Below, piece after piece: positions 43,541-52,541 of a DNA stretch of 64,000 bases. The notes below the pieces were generated by a model. That model did no database searches and was not told the DNA's origin. It saw nothing but the letters and a program-made list of their open reading frames with translations. The stretch covers positions 1 through 64,000 of the forward strand of contig CAMVGO010000004.1 in assembly GCA_947167045.1 (NCBI GenBank). Reading direction: 5' to 3'. Made by a program: the position numbers and the translations under genes. This DNA comes from an uncultured Clostridia bacterium (GTDB taxonomy: Bacteria > Bacillota > Clostridia > Saccharofermentanales > Saccharofermentanaceae). Position 1 is the first letter of the stretch, and the number at the start of each line of letters is the position of its first letter.

Positions 43541-46500
43541 TCATTCGCCCTTCACGAACAGATCGTCATCCATTACCAGCAGTTCCTGACGGATGCAGTA
43601 ATCGACAGCCCTCTTTCCGAGCATGTAGTTATCGGAATCCTCCGAAGCTCTCGAAAAACCTAAAGCCTTGCAGGTCTCGACAATAAGGCTCGCATAAGGC
43701 ATGCCGTACTGTGACCTCGCCAGATAGTTGGCTGCGCACGCAGCTTCCTGAACAGGGATATCAGCGGCTTTACGCGGCTTCGTTCCTTCGGCAGGCGTCC
43801 TGTAGAAGTCCATGACCTTACCGATCTCGGTACCGTCCTTCCAAAGAAAGATGACTTCCGAATCATCATCTTCGGATGCCAGGTCGAGCTTCTGCGTCGT
43901 GTAATGGAGCTTCACGTTCTTCTCTATGCTCTTTACGAGATAGGAACAGCGGTCGCGCAGCTTCGGCGTCATCTTTGCAATGCCTGCAAGTGTGATGAGT
44001 TCTTTTGCAAGGACATCGGCACTGACAGGCGATTCCTGCTCCACGATAGCCATTACGCATTCCTGCAGATACTTGGTGTTAAGAGCATCGCAGAACTCCG
44101 CCGAAGTCATGGACCTCGGCTTAAGATCTGCAGCCTTATATGTTATTGAAGGACATCCGTTTGAGGTTATGTCTGCGTCAGCCGTTTTTTTTTGCGTCTG
44201 ATCTTCAGCGCTGTCTGTTGAGGCCTGTTCTTCAGCTCCGTCTTCAGGCTCATCCTGACCGTATATCACTACTGTCGGACCGTTGCCGTCTTCTTCGGGA
44301 GATACAGCATCAGCGCTGTCTGAAGGTGCATCAGCAGAAGCATCCGCATCTGCTGCCGGAGTTTCTTCATCAGACTTGCTTTCCGCCTCACAGGCTTTCT
44401 TCGCGTCTTCTATCAGAGCCACCAGTTTTTCAAATACGCTGTCGGGATTCTCCCACCACTCGAGAGACCATATCCTTACAACGTTCCAGCCGAAGCTCTT
44501 GAGCATCGACATCTGGGATACTTCTCTTGATGTTGTCGTACCCGATGCCGCGTAAACTGGACCGTCCAAAAGGATGCCGAGGCAATACGTTCCGTCCTTC
44601 TCGGGAGATACGACGCCGATGTCGATCTTGAATCCGGACTTTCCGACACCCTTATCGGTGTCATAACCCATTGCCTTGAATCTTGCGCAGATATCGTCCG
44701 CGATACCCGTGAATGCGGCGCTGCGGTCAATAAGCGGCGTGTTCGAATTATCCGATGAATTGCCTGTGGCGGCGATATCCTGATCCCAGACAGTGCTGCC
44801 TGCGGCATACTGAAGGAATCTCTTGAATGCCTTTACGCCCTCCGAAGACGTGTCATTGATGCGGATCTCTTCGGGCGAGATCGACGAGAACACTTTCATC
44901 TCGATCCTTGATCTGGTTACGGCAACATTAAGTCTTCTCCATCCGCCGTCCCTGTTCAGAGGACCGAAGTTCATTATCAGTCTTCCGGTCTCGTCCTTGC
45001 CGTAGCCTACCGAGAACAAAATGACGTCGCGTTCGTCACCCTGTACGTTTTCGAGATTCTTGATAAAGACGGGTTCCTCGCTGCCGAATGCCCACTTCTC
45101 GAGAACGGGATCCTTGCTCGCAGCCTCATCAAGAAGGTCTTCAATGAGCGACTGCTGCTGGATGTTGAACGTAACTACGCCGACGCTGTATCTTGAGAGC
45201 ACGGGATCGTGAGCACGGTTTACGAGCTCATCAATAACGGCCTGGGCTTCAGTCTTATTCGTCCTTGTCTTTCCGGAATCGAACGAACCTCCGCAGTCGA
45301 CCATAGTAACCTTTGATTCCCTGTCGTCAGGCGACGGGAACGTAAAGAGCCTTCCCTCATAGAAAGACTTATTGGAGAACGTGATGAGGCTTTCATGACG
45401 GCTCCTGTAGTGCCATGCCAGGAACATCTGCGGCATGCTTATCGCAAGGCAGTCGTCCAAGATGCTCTCAAGATCATCTGTCTCAAAAGCCTCTTCCTCA
45501 TTGACCTGTTCCGTAAAGAATGACGTAGGCGGCATCTGCTTCGGGTCGCCGACGATAACGGCTTCCTTGCCTCTTGCTATAACGCCTATGGCTTTGCATG
45601 TCGGCAGCTGGCTCGCTTCGTCGAATACAACGATATCGAACATTCCGCTCTTATCCGGATCGAGATACTGTGCGCATGAAAGAGGGCTCATGAGGACACA
45701 GGGACAGAGCTTTAGGATAAGGTCGCCGATCTGCGAGAAAAGGGTTCTTATCGACACGCCCCTGCCGCCTGACTTGATCGCATGCTGCAGGATGCCGAGT
45801 GCCGACGATACGTTCGCGTCCTTGCTGAGGTCAGGCAGATTCTTTGCTATCCTCAGGTAGATCTCCTGTCTCGTAAGCTTTTCGAACTCATCGTTGACCT
45901 TTGAAAGCTCATCTATCTTCTTCTCGAAAACAAGGCCCGAGAAAGATCTCAAGACTTCACTGTTATCGATTATCTGCGAAATGAGCAGACTGCTGTATGC
46001 CTTGCGGAACGAACCGATCATGCCGTCAGCCGTGACAGCGCCGCTGTCATAACCCTTTACGAGATTTGAGACCTTATACTCATCGCATCTTGATGCCATG
46101 AGATTGAACTGCATCCTGTCTCTTAAGAATTCGCTGTCATCGATAAGCGTCTGAGCCATCTGCTTCTTGGTCTCGAAAAGATCTTCGCCGGGCTCGAAAC
46201 TTCCGTATGCAAAACCGTATACTGCATTAAGTTTTTCATAAGCATCCTTATATGCTGCTGCCTTGCGGTTAAAGTCGTTAACAGCTGTAACGGCGGTAAC
46301 GTCACCGCTGCCTATCAGTTTTCTAAGAGTGCCTGTCGGATCAACGGGCGCGAACTCCGCAAATGCGGCATGCGCACTTTCATTGAGTGTTTCAACGGCT
46401 GCCACGTCAAAGCCCGGGAAAGCAACACCCGGATTATAGAGTTCACCGAGATAACCTCTTGCGGAAGTAATGAATGCCAGAGCATTCTGAACTGAATTCC

Positions 46501-48826
46501 TGTAATCTGAGAGCGCCTTGAAATCCTGCTCAAGGACATCTTTTCTGTTACCTTTGATGTCGTATGCCCTGACCTTTTTGTAGACATTGCCTTCAGCCAT
46601 TCCGCGCATCAGAGCATTCTTGGCCTTTGCGGTCATGAGCTCGCTTAAGAGCGAGGCGCCGTCAAGATCGAGGAAACCGGGCTGCCATACGGAAAGAAGA
46701 GCGTCCCTCTTTGCGAGAGCGTCCTTGCAGCTTACTATCATGTCTCTTAAGGCAAGATAAGCACTTTCGGTGTCATCAGCGCAGATAAGGCCCTTCGGGA
46801 TGTTAAGGTTCTTGAGCTTCAGTATGGCGACACCGCAGTAACTGAGACCCGAGATCCTCTTTATGGTTCCGACATCACCTGCCGCCCTGCAGCTATAACC
46901 TGCAAGGAGTTTTTCAAATTCACCTATGCTTGCGGCAAACTCATCGTATGCTGCGATCATAGCCATGGCTAGCGGTGAAAGCTGATTCTTTGCCTCCTGT
47001 GAATATCCCGAAGACCTTACGAACGGGAGCTTGCCTTCGAGTTTTCCTGAAGAAGCCACCAGTTCACCTAACGCTGTTTCGGTCTCTTTCAATCTGTCCG
47101 GCGTAAGCTGTTCTATAAATCCGTCGTCAAAAGCACCGCAGTCGGCAGCATCCTGATTTGCGGCATAAACGTTTATGAGTTCATAGAGTGACAATCCGCA
47201 TCCGCGCTTTACGTGAAGTTCGTTTGCATACTTATCGAGTTCTCTTCTCTTGTTTGCGATGTCTTCAAGCGACTTCTCGTAATCGCCGTCGACCTTGATG
47301 TTCGATCTGACTTCGCTTGCGACCTTCAGCTGATCGAGCACGTAGCTCTTTCTGACTTTGTTGGAATGAAGCTCCAGGCAGAAAGGCGCAATGCCTATCT
47401 TTTCCAAACGCTTGTAAACAACATCCAGCGCGGCCTTCTTCTCGGCGGCGAAAAGCACTTTTCTGTTGTTTGCGAGGCAGTTTGCAATTATCGAAGTAAT
47501 GGTCTGTGACTTGCCCGTTCCCGGAGGACCGTGGAGAACGAAGCTGCAGCCTTCACCGGCGCGTTTTATTGCAGCGAGCTGGGAACTGTCGGCGACGATA
47601 GGCAGGAATACATCCTCCTCATTAACTTTGCCGTCAGACAACTTCTCTTCTTCGCTCCACTGTCTCTGCTGCTCGATAAAACACTCGTCGAGGCCGCCGT
47701 TGATGAGGCTCTTTACGATCTTGTTCTTTGAGATCGAATCCCTGTGGCTGTGCATGTCATTCCACATGACGAACTGGGAGAATGAGAACAGTCCCAAAAC
47801 GCATGCCTCGATGACTTCCCAGCCCTTGAGAGCGCCTACGACTTCCTTTACCTGGTCGAATACCTTCTTAACATCGATGCCGTGTTCATCCGTCGGAAGC
47901 GTCTTGCTGAACTCATCGAATTCGATCTTGAAATCCTGTCTTAACTTCTCTGATACGGTGACGTTGAACTGGACATCCTCGTCCCTTCTTCTCATCGTGT
48001 ACTTGATGCCGAACTTCTTGACGAGCTCGACCGGGATCAGGAGCAAAGGAGCATAACAGGGCTCTTTCCTGTCCTTTTCGTACCACTTTAAGAAACCGCA
48101 TGCAAGGAACAGCGTATTGGCGCCGTTCTCTTCCATCGAAGTCCTCGCGCCTCTGTAGAGTGTCTTGATATTCTTGTCGAGAACGGCTTCCGTAACAGAT
48201 GAGACGAGCACGCCCTTCTCGTATTTCTTCTCGATGAATTCCCTGAATTCGTCTATGTGAGCCAGATCTTCAATGGAGTAATCTTTCGCGGGAACACCCT
48301 TGACCTTTTTGGTCTTCTTTGCGGGAGTTGAAGCAGCCGCTTCAGTGGCAGCCTCCTTTGCGGGAGTTTCAGTTGCTACAGTTTCAGCTGCAGGCGCAGC
48401 AGGTTCCGCGGCAGGTTCTGCAGGTGTCTCTTCAGTTGTCTCCGCAGATTCAGCCTTCTCTGCATTATCAGCAGGCTCAGCAGCATTTTCTTCTGCTTTT
48501 GCGGCTTCTATCTCATCGACAGGCTTAATGGCATCCGGGACTTCCTTGGGTTCGGTCTCCTCAGCCTCTTTCTCTGCCTCATCTTCCGCGCCGCGCGAGA
48601 TTATCGAGAAATTCTTCTCCTGGGCTATGAGGTCCTCTATGTTGGCGCATTCAGGCACGAAAAGAGGAATGGAAGAACCTTTTATCCTAAGGTTCAAAAG
48701 AGAATTACGTGTACTTAAGTCAAGGAGTTTGCGTTCCCAAAGATCGAATTTGACAGTGCTTCTGCTTGGATCGACCGAACCGTTCTGCTGATCGTTACCG
48801 GTGTTTTCAAGATTGACTTCACTCAT
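43541..48826 (-). CDS. DUF4011/superfamily 1 helicase/MTES_1575 nuclease/DUF3320 protein
   Basis: 1761 residues in one frame. The N terminus is DUF4011-like (WERKLLDLSTRNSLLNLR). A low-complexity Ala/Glu/Pro insert spans about 80-180. The SF1 helicase core has Walker A FVLHGPPGTGKSQTITSI near 440, Walker B VVFDEASQLPTCKAI near 1060, GDPKQMPPTSFF, and motif VI LNVAVTRSRIEMKV near 1310. A Vsr/MTES_1575-type endonuclease domain follows (GKSGFKIDIGVVSPE...LGILLDGPVY, near 1385-1460). A second acidic insert and a DUF3320-like end close the protein. The architecture matches large single-gene proteins catalogued in phage defence. AGGAGGG lies upstream of the ATG. Confidence 0.85.
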   Translation of the reverse strand: MSEVNLENTGNDQQNGSVDPSRSTVKFDLWERKLLDLSTRNSLLNLRIKGSSIPLFVPECANIEDLIAQEKNFSIISRGAEDEAEKEAEETEPKEVPDAIKPVDEIEAAKAEENAAEPADNAEKAESAETTEETPAEPAAEPAAPAAETVATETPAKEAATEAAASTPAKKTKKVKGVPAKDYSIEDLAHIDEFREFIEKKYEKGVLVSSVTEAVLDKNIKTLYRGARTSMEENGANTLFLACGFLKWYEKDRKEPCYAPLLLIPVELVKKFGIKYTMRRRDEDVQFNVTVSEKLRQDFKIEFDEFSKTLPTDEHGIDVKKVFDQVKEVVGALKGWEVIEACVLGLFSFSQFVMWNDMHSHRDSISKNKIVKSLINGGLDECFIEQQRQWSEEEKLSDGKVNEEDVFLPIVADSSQLAAIKRAGEGCSFVLHGPPGTGKSQTITSIIANCLANNRKVLFAAEKKAALDVVYKRLEKIGIAPFCLELHSNKVRKSYVLDQLKVASEVRSNIKVDGDYEKSLEDIANKRRELDKYANELHVKRGCGLSLYELINVYAANQDAADCGAFDDGFIEQLTPDRLKETETALGELVASSGKLEGKLPFVRSSGYSQEAKNQLSPLAMAMIAAYDEFAASIGEFEKLLAGYSCRAAGDVGTIKRISGLSYCGVAILKLKNLNIPKGLICADDTESAYLALRDMIVSCKDALAKRDALLSVWQPGFLDLDGASLLSELMTAKAKNALMRGMAEGNVYKKVRAYDIKGNRKDVLEQDFKALSDYRNSVQNALAFITSARGYLGELYNPGVAFPGFDVAAVETLNESAHAAFAEFAPVDPTGTLRKLIGSGDVTAVTAVNDFNRKAAAYKDAYEKLNAVYGFAYGSFEPGEDLFETKKQMAQTLIDDSEFLRDRMQFNLMASRCDEYKVSNLVKGYDSGAVTADGMIGSFRKAYSSLLISQIIDNSEVLRSFSGLVFEKKIDELSKVNDEFEKLTRQEIYLRIAKNLPDLSKDANVSSALGILQHAIKSGGRGVSIRTLFSQIGDLILKLCPCVLMSPLSCAQYLDPDKSGMFDIVVFDEASQLPTCKAIGVIARGKEAVIVGDPKQMPPTSFFTEQVNEEEAFETDDLESILDDCLAISMPQMFLAWHYRSRHESLITFSNKSFYEGRLFTFPSPDDRESKVTMVDCGGSFDSGKTRTNKTEAQAVIDELVNRAHDPVLSRYSVGVVTFNIQQQSLIEDLLDEAASKDPVLEKWAFGSEEPVFIKNLENVQGDERDVILFSVGYGKDETGRLIMNFGPLNRDGGWRRLNVAVTRSRIEMKVFSSISPEEIRINDTSSEGVKAFKRFLQYAAGSTVWDQDIAATGNSSDNSNTPLIDRSAAFTGIADDICARFKAMGYDTDKGVGKSGFKIDIGVVSPEKDGTYCLGILLDGPVYAASGTTTSREVSQMSMLKSFGWNVVRIWSLEWWENPDSVFEKLVALIEDAKKACEAESKSDEETPAADADASADAPSDSADAVSPEEDGNGPTVVIYGQDEPEDGAEEQASTDSAEDQTQKKTADADITSNGCPSITYKAADLKPRSMTSAEFCDALNTKYLQECVMAIVEQESPVSADVLAKELITLAGIAKMTPKLRDRCSYLVKSIEKNVKLHYTTQKLDLASEDDDSEVIFLWKDGTEIGKVMDFYRTPAEGTKPRKAADIPVQEAACAANYLARSQYGMPYASLIVETCKALGFSRASEDSDNYMLGKRAVDYCIRQELLVMDDDLFVKGE

Positions 48827-48917
48827 TAGTGATCCCTCCTGATCAGGCTTTTATCAAATTATTATAACTTATTTAGGGAAAACTTGCTTGAGGAAGGTTT
48901 GAGGAAAAGCTGTCTTT

Positions 48918-49631
48918 TTACTTGTTGTTCAGTTTTTTACGGAGCGACTTATAATCCGGCACATATTCGCCGACAATGGCCCAGAACCGGCTGGAATGAT
49001 TAGGCTCTATGAAATGCGCAAACTCATGGATGACAACGTATCTTATGATCTCCCTGTCCTTTTCAAAGAGCCTGTAGCTGAACTTGAGTTCGCCCCTTTT
49101 CGAGAAACACTCGCCCCAGAAAGACTTGTATTCACCCAGAGTTATCTTTTTCGGCGGCGCTACGCCCTTTTGGGCAAACAGCGGATACACCTCGCCGCAC
49201 AGATCGACGATCACGCTCCTGATGCAGTTCCTTCTCCATTTCTCGAAGGTCATGTATTTCGAGCGGTAATCTGACACATCCTTAACGGTCAGCGTGATGA
49301 TGCCGTTCTCCGCGCCGCACGTGTTTTTCGCGCCGCTTTCGACCTTGAGGATAAAGGGCTTTCCGAAAACATCGAATATCTCGCCGTCAACAAACTGCCT
49401 TGCCCTGACCCTGGTACGGTCTTCGTGCACGGTGTCATCAATCGCCTTGAGGAGATAGTCCTGCTTTGAGATTATGAATCTCACGGCCTCATTGATGTCG
49501 ACGCCGTACGGGATCGAGCAGTATAAGGTGCCGTCGCGCCTTACGCGTACGTTGATGTTTCTTATGCGTTTGCGTTCAAACTCGACACCGATAACACGAC
49601 TGCCGAGGGTTAGTTTTCTGATTTCCGACAT
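48918..49631 (-). CDS. YgjP-like (DUF45) zinc metallopeptidase
   Basis: 237 residues of the M48/WLM-type DUF45 family. The zinc motif is VVIHEFAHFIEPNHSSRFW (HExxH plus a downstream His). The N-terminal beta-rich region (RKRIRNINVRVRRDGTLYCSIP) is typical. No signal is present, so it is cytoplasmic. It begins about eight bases after the acyl-CoA ligase stop and is probably cotranscribed with it. The substrate is unknown. Confidence 0.88.
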   Translation of the reverse strand: MSEIRKLTLGSRVIGVEFERKRIRNINVRVRRDGTLYCSIPYGVDINEAVRFIISKQDYLLKAIDDTVHEDRTRVRARQFVDGEIFDVFGKPFILKVESGAKNTCGAENGIITLTVKDVSDYRSKYMTFEKWRRNCIRSVIVDLCGEVYPLFAQKGVAPPKKITLGEYKSFWGECFSKRGELKFSYRLFEKDREIIRYVVIHEFAHFIEPNHSSRFWAIVGEYVPDYKSLRKKLNNK

Positions 49632-49639
49632 AGGACCTG

Positions 49640-51508
49640 TCAGCGGTTCGCTTTGATGAGCTTATCGAAGTTCTTGCCGTTTACGTCATACATGGTGTGA
49701 CCCAGCTCGGCAAGGCGTGATTCGATGTGTTCCTGCTCCTTGGGACGCTTGATCTTAAGCGTCGTCGTCTTGATCATCTCTTCTTCGGAGAATACGTAGT
49801 TGCGTACTATCTTATACTGGGGCATCGTGTGGTTTGCGTAGTGGACCTTATCGTTCAGATATGCCTCGACCTGACCGTCATCAGCTTCGGTGGCAAGACC
49901 AAGCTCGGCGCCGATAACCTTACGGTTGATAAGGAGCTTGGCGCAGATGTCGATGGCCTCACGGTCGTTCTTGTTGCCCCAGACGAAAGCCTCGGTAACA
50001 CCTTTGATCTCTGTAAGGACTGCCTCGATCTCCTCGGGGAAAGCCTTCTTGCCGTTTGTAAGAACGATCATGGACTTAACACGGCCGGTGATGTGGATGG
50101 AACCTGTCTTATCGATGTATCCCATGTCGCCCGTATGGAACCACCCGTTCTCATCGATGGCTTCCTTCGTGGCTTCCTCATTCTCATAGTAACCGAGCAT
50201 GACGCACTCGGACTTGGTAAGGATCTCGCCTACTGCCTTTGGGCCAGTGCCCTCGGCGTCTATCGCGACAGTGATGCCTGCCATAGGTCGTCCGACGGAG
50301 CCGTGAACGTCGCAGACTTCAGTATTGACCGAGATAACGGGCGAAGTCTCGGTAAGACCATAACCCATATAGAACTGGAGACCGAAATCCGTAAAAGCGT
50401 CAACATACTTCTTGTCGATGCCGGCGCCGCCGATAACGACCATACGGAAATTGCCTCCGAGCTTATCCAGGATGTCCTTGAAGACATTCTTCCTTATGTC
50501 TATGCCGCACTTTCTAAGGAAACGCGTGACCGGCCTTGCAATTGCAATAACCCTCTCCTTGCCTGATGCCTTGATGCCGTCTTCGATCTTTTCATAGATA
50601 TTCTCGAAAAGCAACGGCACGGAAATGCAGACATCCGGCTTCCATTCCTCCATATTCTTAACGATATATCTCAGACCGTCACACATGCAGATGCACGCAC
50701 CGCATGACAGAATGAAGAAATCGCACGTATTCTCGAAAGTGTGATGCAGCGGCAGGATCGAAAAAGCCCTGTCGCCCCTTCTTACGTCGAGAGTCTGTGC
50801 TATGGCATAAACATTTGAGACTATGTTGTTGTGAGAGAGCAGAACGCCCTTGCTCATCGACGTCGTGCCCGAAGTAAAGAGGATTATCTTTGCCTCATTG
50901 GGATCGATCGTCGTATCCATGAACTTATTGTCACCGGCCTCAATGAAGACATTGCCTTCCTTTATGAGGTCGTAGATATCGGCAAAGCGCTTATCGTCTT
51001 CAGGCCATGTATCGTCCTTGCTCTTGCCGGAAAGTCCTTCCTTATAGAAGATGACGAACTTTTCGAGCGGTATGTCGAGCTCGCCGGACTTGATCTTGGC
51101 AGCAATCGAAAGCATCATCTTGTGGTGCTTGTGATGATAAAAGATAACGCGGCTCCTGGACCTGATAAGGAGCTGGATGAGCTCATCTTCAGGAAGAGCC
51201 CTGTCTAAAGGAACTCCGACGGAACCAGATGAAAGGATCGCGTTATAAGAAACAAACCACTCGTAAGCATTCTCGCCTACGACGGCAAGTCTGTCTCCTG
51301 CATACTCACTGTTAAGGATATATGTGGCAAGGCCTTTGATATCATTGCCATATTCGAAGAAGCTCCGGTGGACCTCGGAAAGCTTCGGAGAACGTCTGAA
51401 GATAAACGCATCAAGTTCAGAATACTTGGAACAGGTACGGACAACGAGATCTCTTAAGTCCGTAAATCTCTCAGCTGTAAATACAGGCGTACCCTGAACA
51501 GGATTCAT
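49640..51508 (-). CDS. AMP-forming long-chain acyl-CoA (or acyl-ACP) synthetase
   Basis: 622 residues of the ANL superfamily. The adenylate motif is ILFTSGTTSMSKGVLLSHNN. YMGYGLTETSPVISVN, the hinge region WFHTGDMGYIDKTGSIHITGRVK, and the C-terminal GKKAFPEEIEAVL are all present. It activates fatty acids with ATP. A divergent PlsC gene starts 156 bp away, so activated acyl chains may enter phospholipid there. GGAGG is six bases before the ATG. Confidence 0.9.
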   Translation of the reverse strand: MNPVQGTPVFTAERFTDLRDLVVRTCSKYSELDAFIFRRSPKLSEVHRSFFEYGNDIKGLATYILNSEYAGDRLAVVGENAYEWFVSYNAILSSGSVGVPLDRALPEDELIQLLIRSRSRVIFYHHKHHKMMLSIAAKIKSGELDIPLEKFVIFYKEGLSGKSKDDTWPEDDKRFADIYDLIKEGNVFIEAGDNKFMDTTIDPNEAKIILFTSGTTSMSKGVLLSHNNIVSNVYAIAQTLDVRRGDRAFSILPLHHTFENTCDFFILSCGACICMCDGLRYIVKNMEEWKPDVCISVPLLFENIYEKIEDGIKASGKERVIAIARPVTRFLRKCGIDIRKNVFKDILDKLGGNFRMVVIGGAGIDKKYVDAFTDFGLQFYMGYGLTETSPVISVNTEVCDVHGSVGRPMAGITVAIDAEGTGPKAVGEILTKSECVMLGYYENEEATKEAIDENGWFHTGDMGYIDKTGSIHITGRVKSMIVLTNGKKAFPEEIEAVLTEIKGVTEAFVWGNKNDREAIDICAKLLINRKVIGAELGLATEADDGQVEAYLNDKVHYANHTMPQYKIVRNYVFSEEEMIKTTTLKIKRPKEQEHIESRLAELGHTMYDVNGKNFDKLIKANR

Positions 51509-51664
51509 ACATTACCTCCATCGGCCCCGCCTCCCCTTTTACGGGGAAACAGCGCAACTAAAAAAATATATCATATTTGAGAATGAAATGGCAATAAGTC
51601 GCTAAATTCACATTTTGTGTTATATTAGTTGCGGATTATAGTCAGAAACCTTTCAGGAGCATAT

Positions 51665-52444
51665 ATGTCTGAAGAAGAAAAAGCAATAAATAAAGAAGAA
51701 ATTACATCCAAAGACACAGAGTCCAAGATGTCCCGTGCGGATCACCATAAGCATCTGGACGAGAAATACCCCACGAAACGCGGTTTCTGGGACGTTGTAG
51801 CCAAGGACGGCTTCCTGCTCCTGACTCACATCCTCTGCGACATGAAATGCATAGGCAAAGAGAACTTCCCTAAGAACAATCCATACGTCGTCGCTTCCAA
51901 CCATCAGAGTTATCCTGACGGCGTCCTTATAATCGATTATCTGCCCAAGGGCCACTTCAAGTGGATGTGCTGCCTCGCAGCTTCCGACCTTGAGACCAAT
52001 CACGGCAAACTCGGCCGTCTCATAATGAGAGTAGGCAGAGGCATCGCGGTTGACCGTTACGGAAATCCCGTCAGAGGTCTCATCAAGGCCAAAAAGGAAG
52101 TCGAGAAAGGCAATATCTGCTTCGTCTTCCCCGAAGGCACGAGATCCCACACGGGCAAGCTCGCCGAGATGAAGGACGGAGCCGCTTACCTTGCGATCAA
52201 GGCCGGTGTTCCCATGGTCCCCGTCTATATCGCCGGCGCATACCAGATCTGGCCGAGAACATCCAAGAAGCCTCATCCGCTCAACGGTTTTCACCGCCGC
52301 AAGATCAGGATCTACGTCGGCGAACCCATGCACGGCGAGGATTATGACAATGATGCGCACAAGATGACCGAAGCTTTGTCAGCCTGGATGCACAAACACG
52401 AAGATCTCTACTGGGATCCCGAGACAAATTTCGAAGCAAAGTAA
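51665..52444 (+). CDS. 1-Acyl-glycerol-3-phosphate acyltransferase (PlsC-like)
   Basis: 259 residues. After a charged head of about 40 residues, the PlsC motifs appear: SNHQSYPDGVLI (NHxxxxD), a glycerol-phosphate-binding region around GRLIMRVGRGIAVDR, VFPEGTRSHTG, and VPMVPVYIAGAYQIWP. It is a membrane-associated enzyme of phospholipid synthesis. ATG 51665 has AGGAG five bases upstream. It is divergent from the acyl-CoA ligase and convergent with the permease-acyltransferase fusion. Confidence 0.9.
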   Translation: MSEEEKAINKEEITSKDTESKMSRADHHKHLDEKYPTKRGFWDVVAKDGFLLLTHILCDMKCIGKENFPKNNPYVVASNHQSYPDGVLIIDYLPKGHFKWMCCLAASDLETNHGKLGRLIMRVGRGIAVDRYGNPVRGLIKAKKEVEKGNICFVFPEGTRSHTGKLAEMKDGAAYLAIKAGVPMVPVYIAGAYQIWPRTSKKPHPLNGFHRRKIRIYVGEPMHGEDYDNDAHKMTEALSAWMHKHEDLYWDPETNFEAK

Positions 52445-52472
52445 AACATAAATAAACCAAACAAAAGGAAGC

Positions 52473-52505
52473 TGCCTCACAAGTGAACGATCCACTTAAG
52501 AGGCA
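52473..52505. terminator. Shared terminator between plsC and the fusion gene
   Basis: TGCCTC/GAGGCA with further pairing of CAAGTG/CACTT around a short loop. It is followed by a short T/A-rich stretch on the plus strand and by CTTCCTTTTG on the minus strand. Confidence 0.6.
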
Positions 52506-52541
52506 ACTATTTATTGCCTGATCACCCGATTTCCGGGATTA

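Noticed and set aside
48300-48580. Repetitive Ser/Ala/Val-rich plus-strand frames
   Set aside because: They are shadows of the low-complexity Ala/Glu/Pro insert of the helicase-nuclease.
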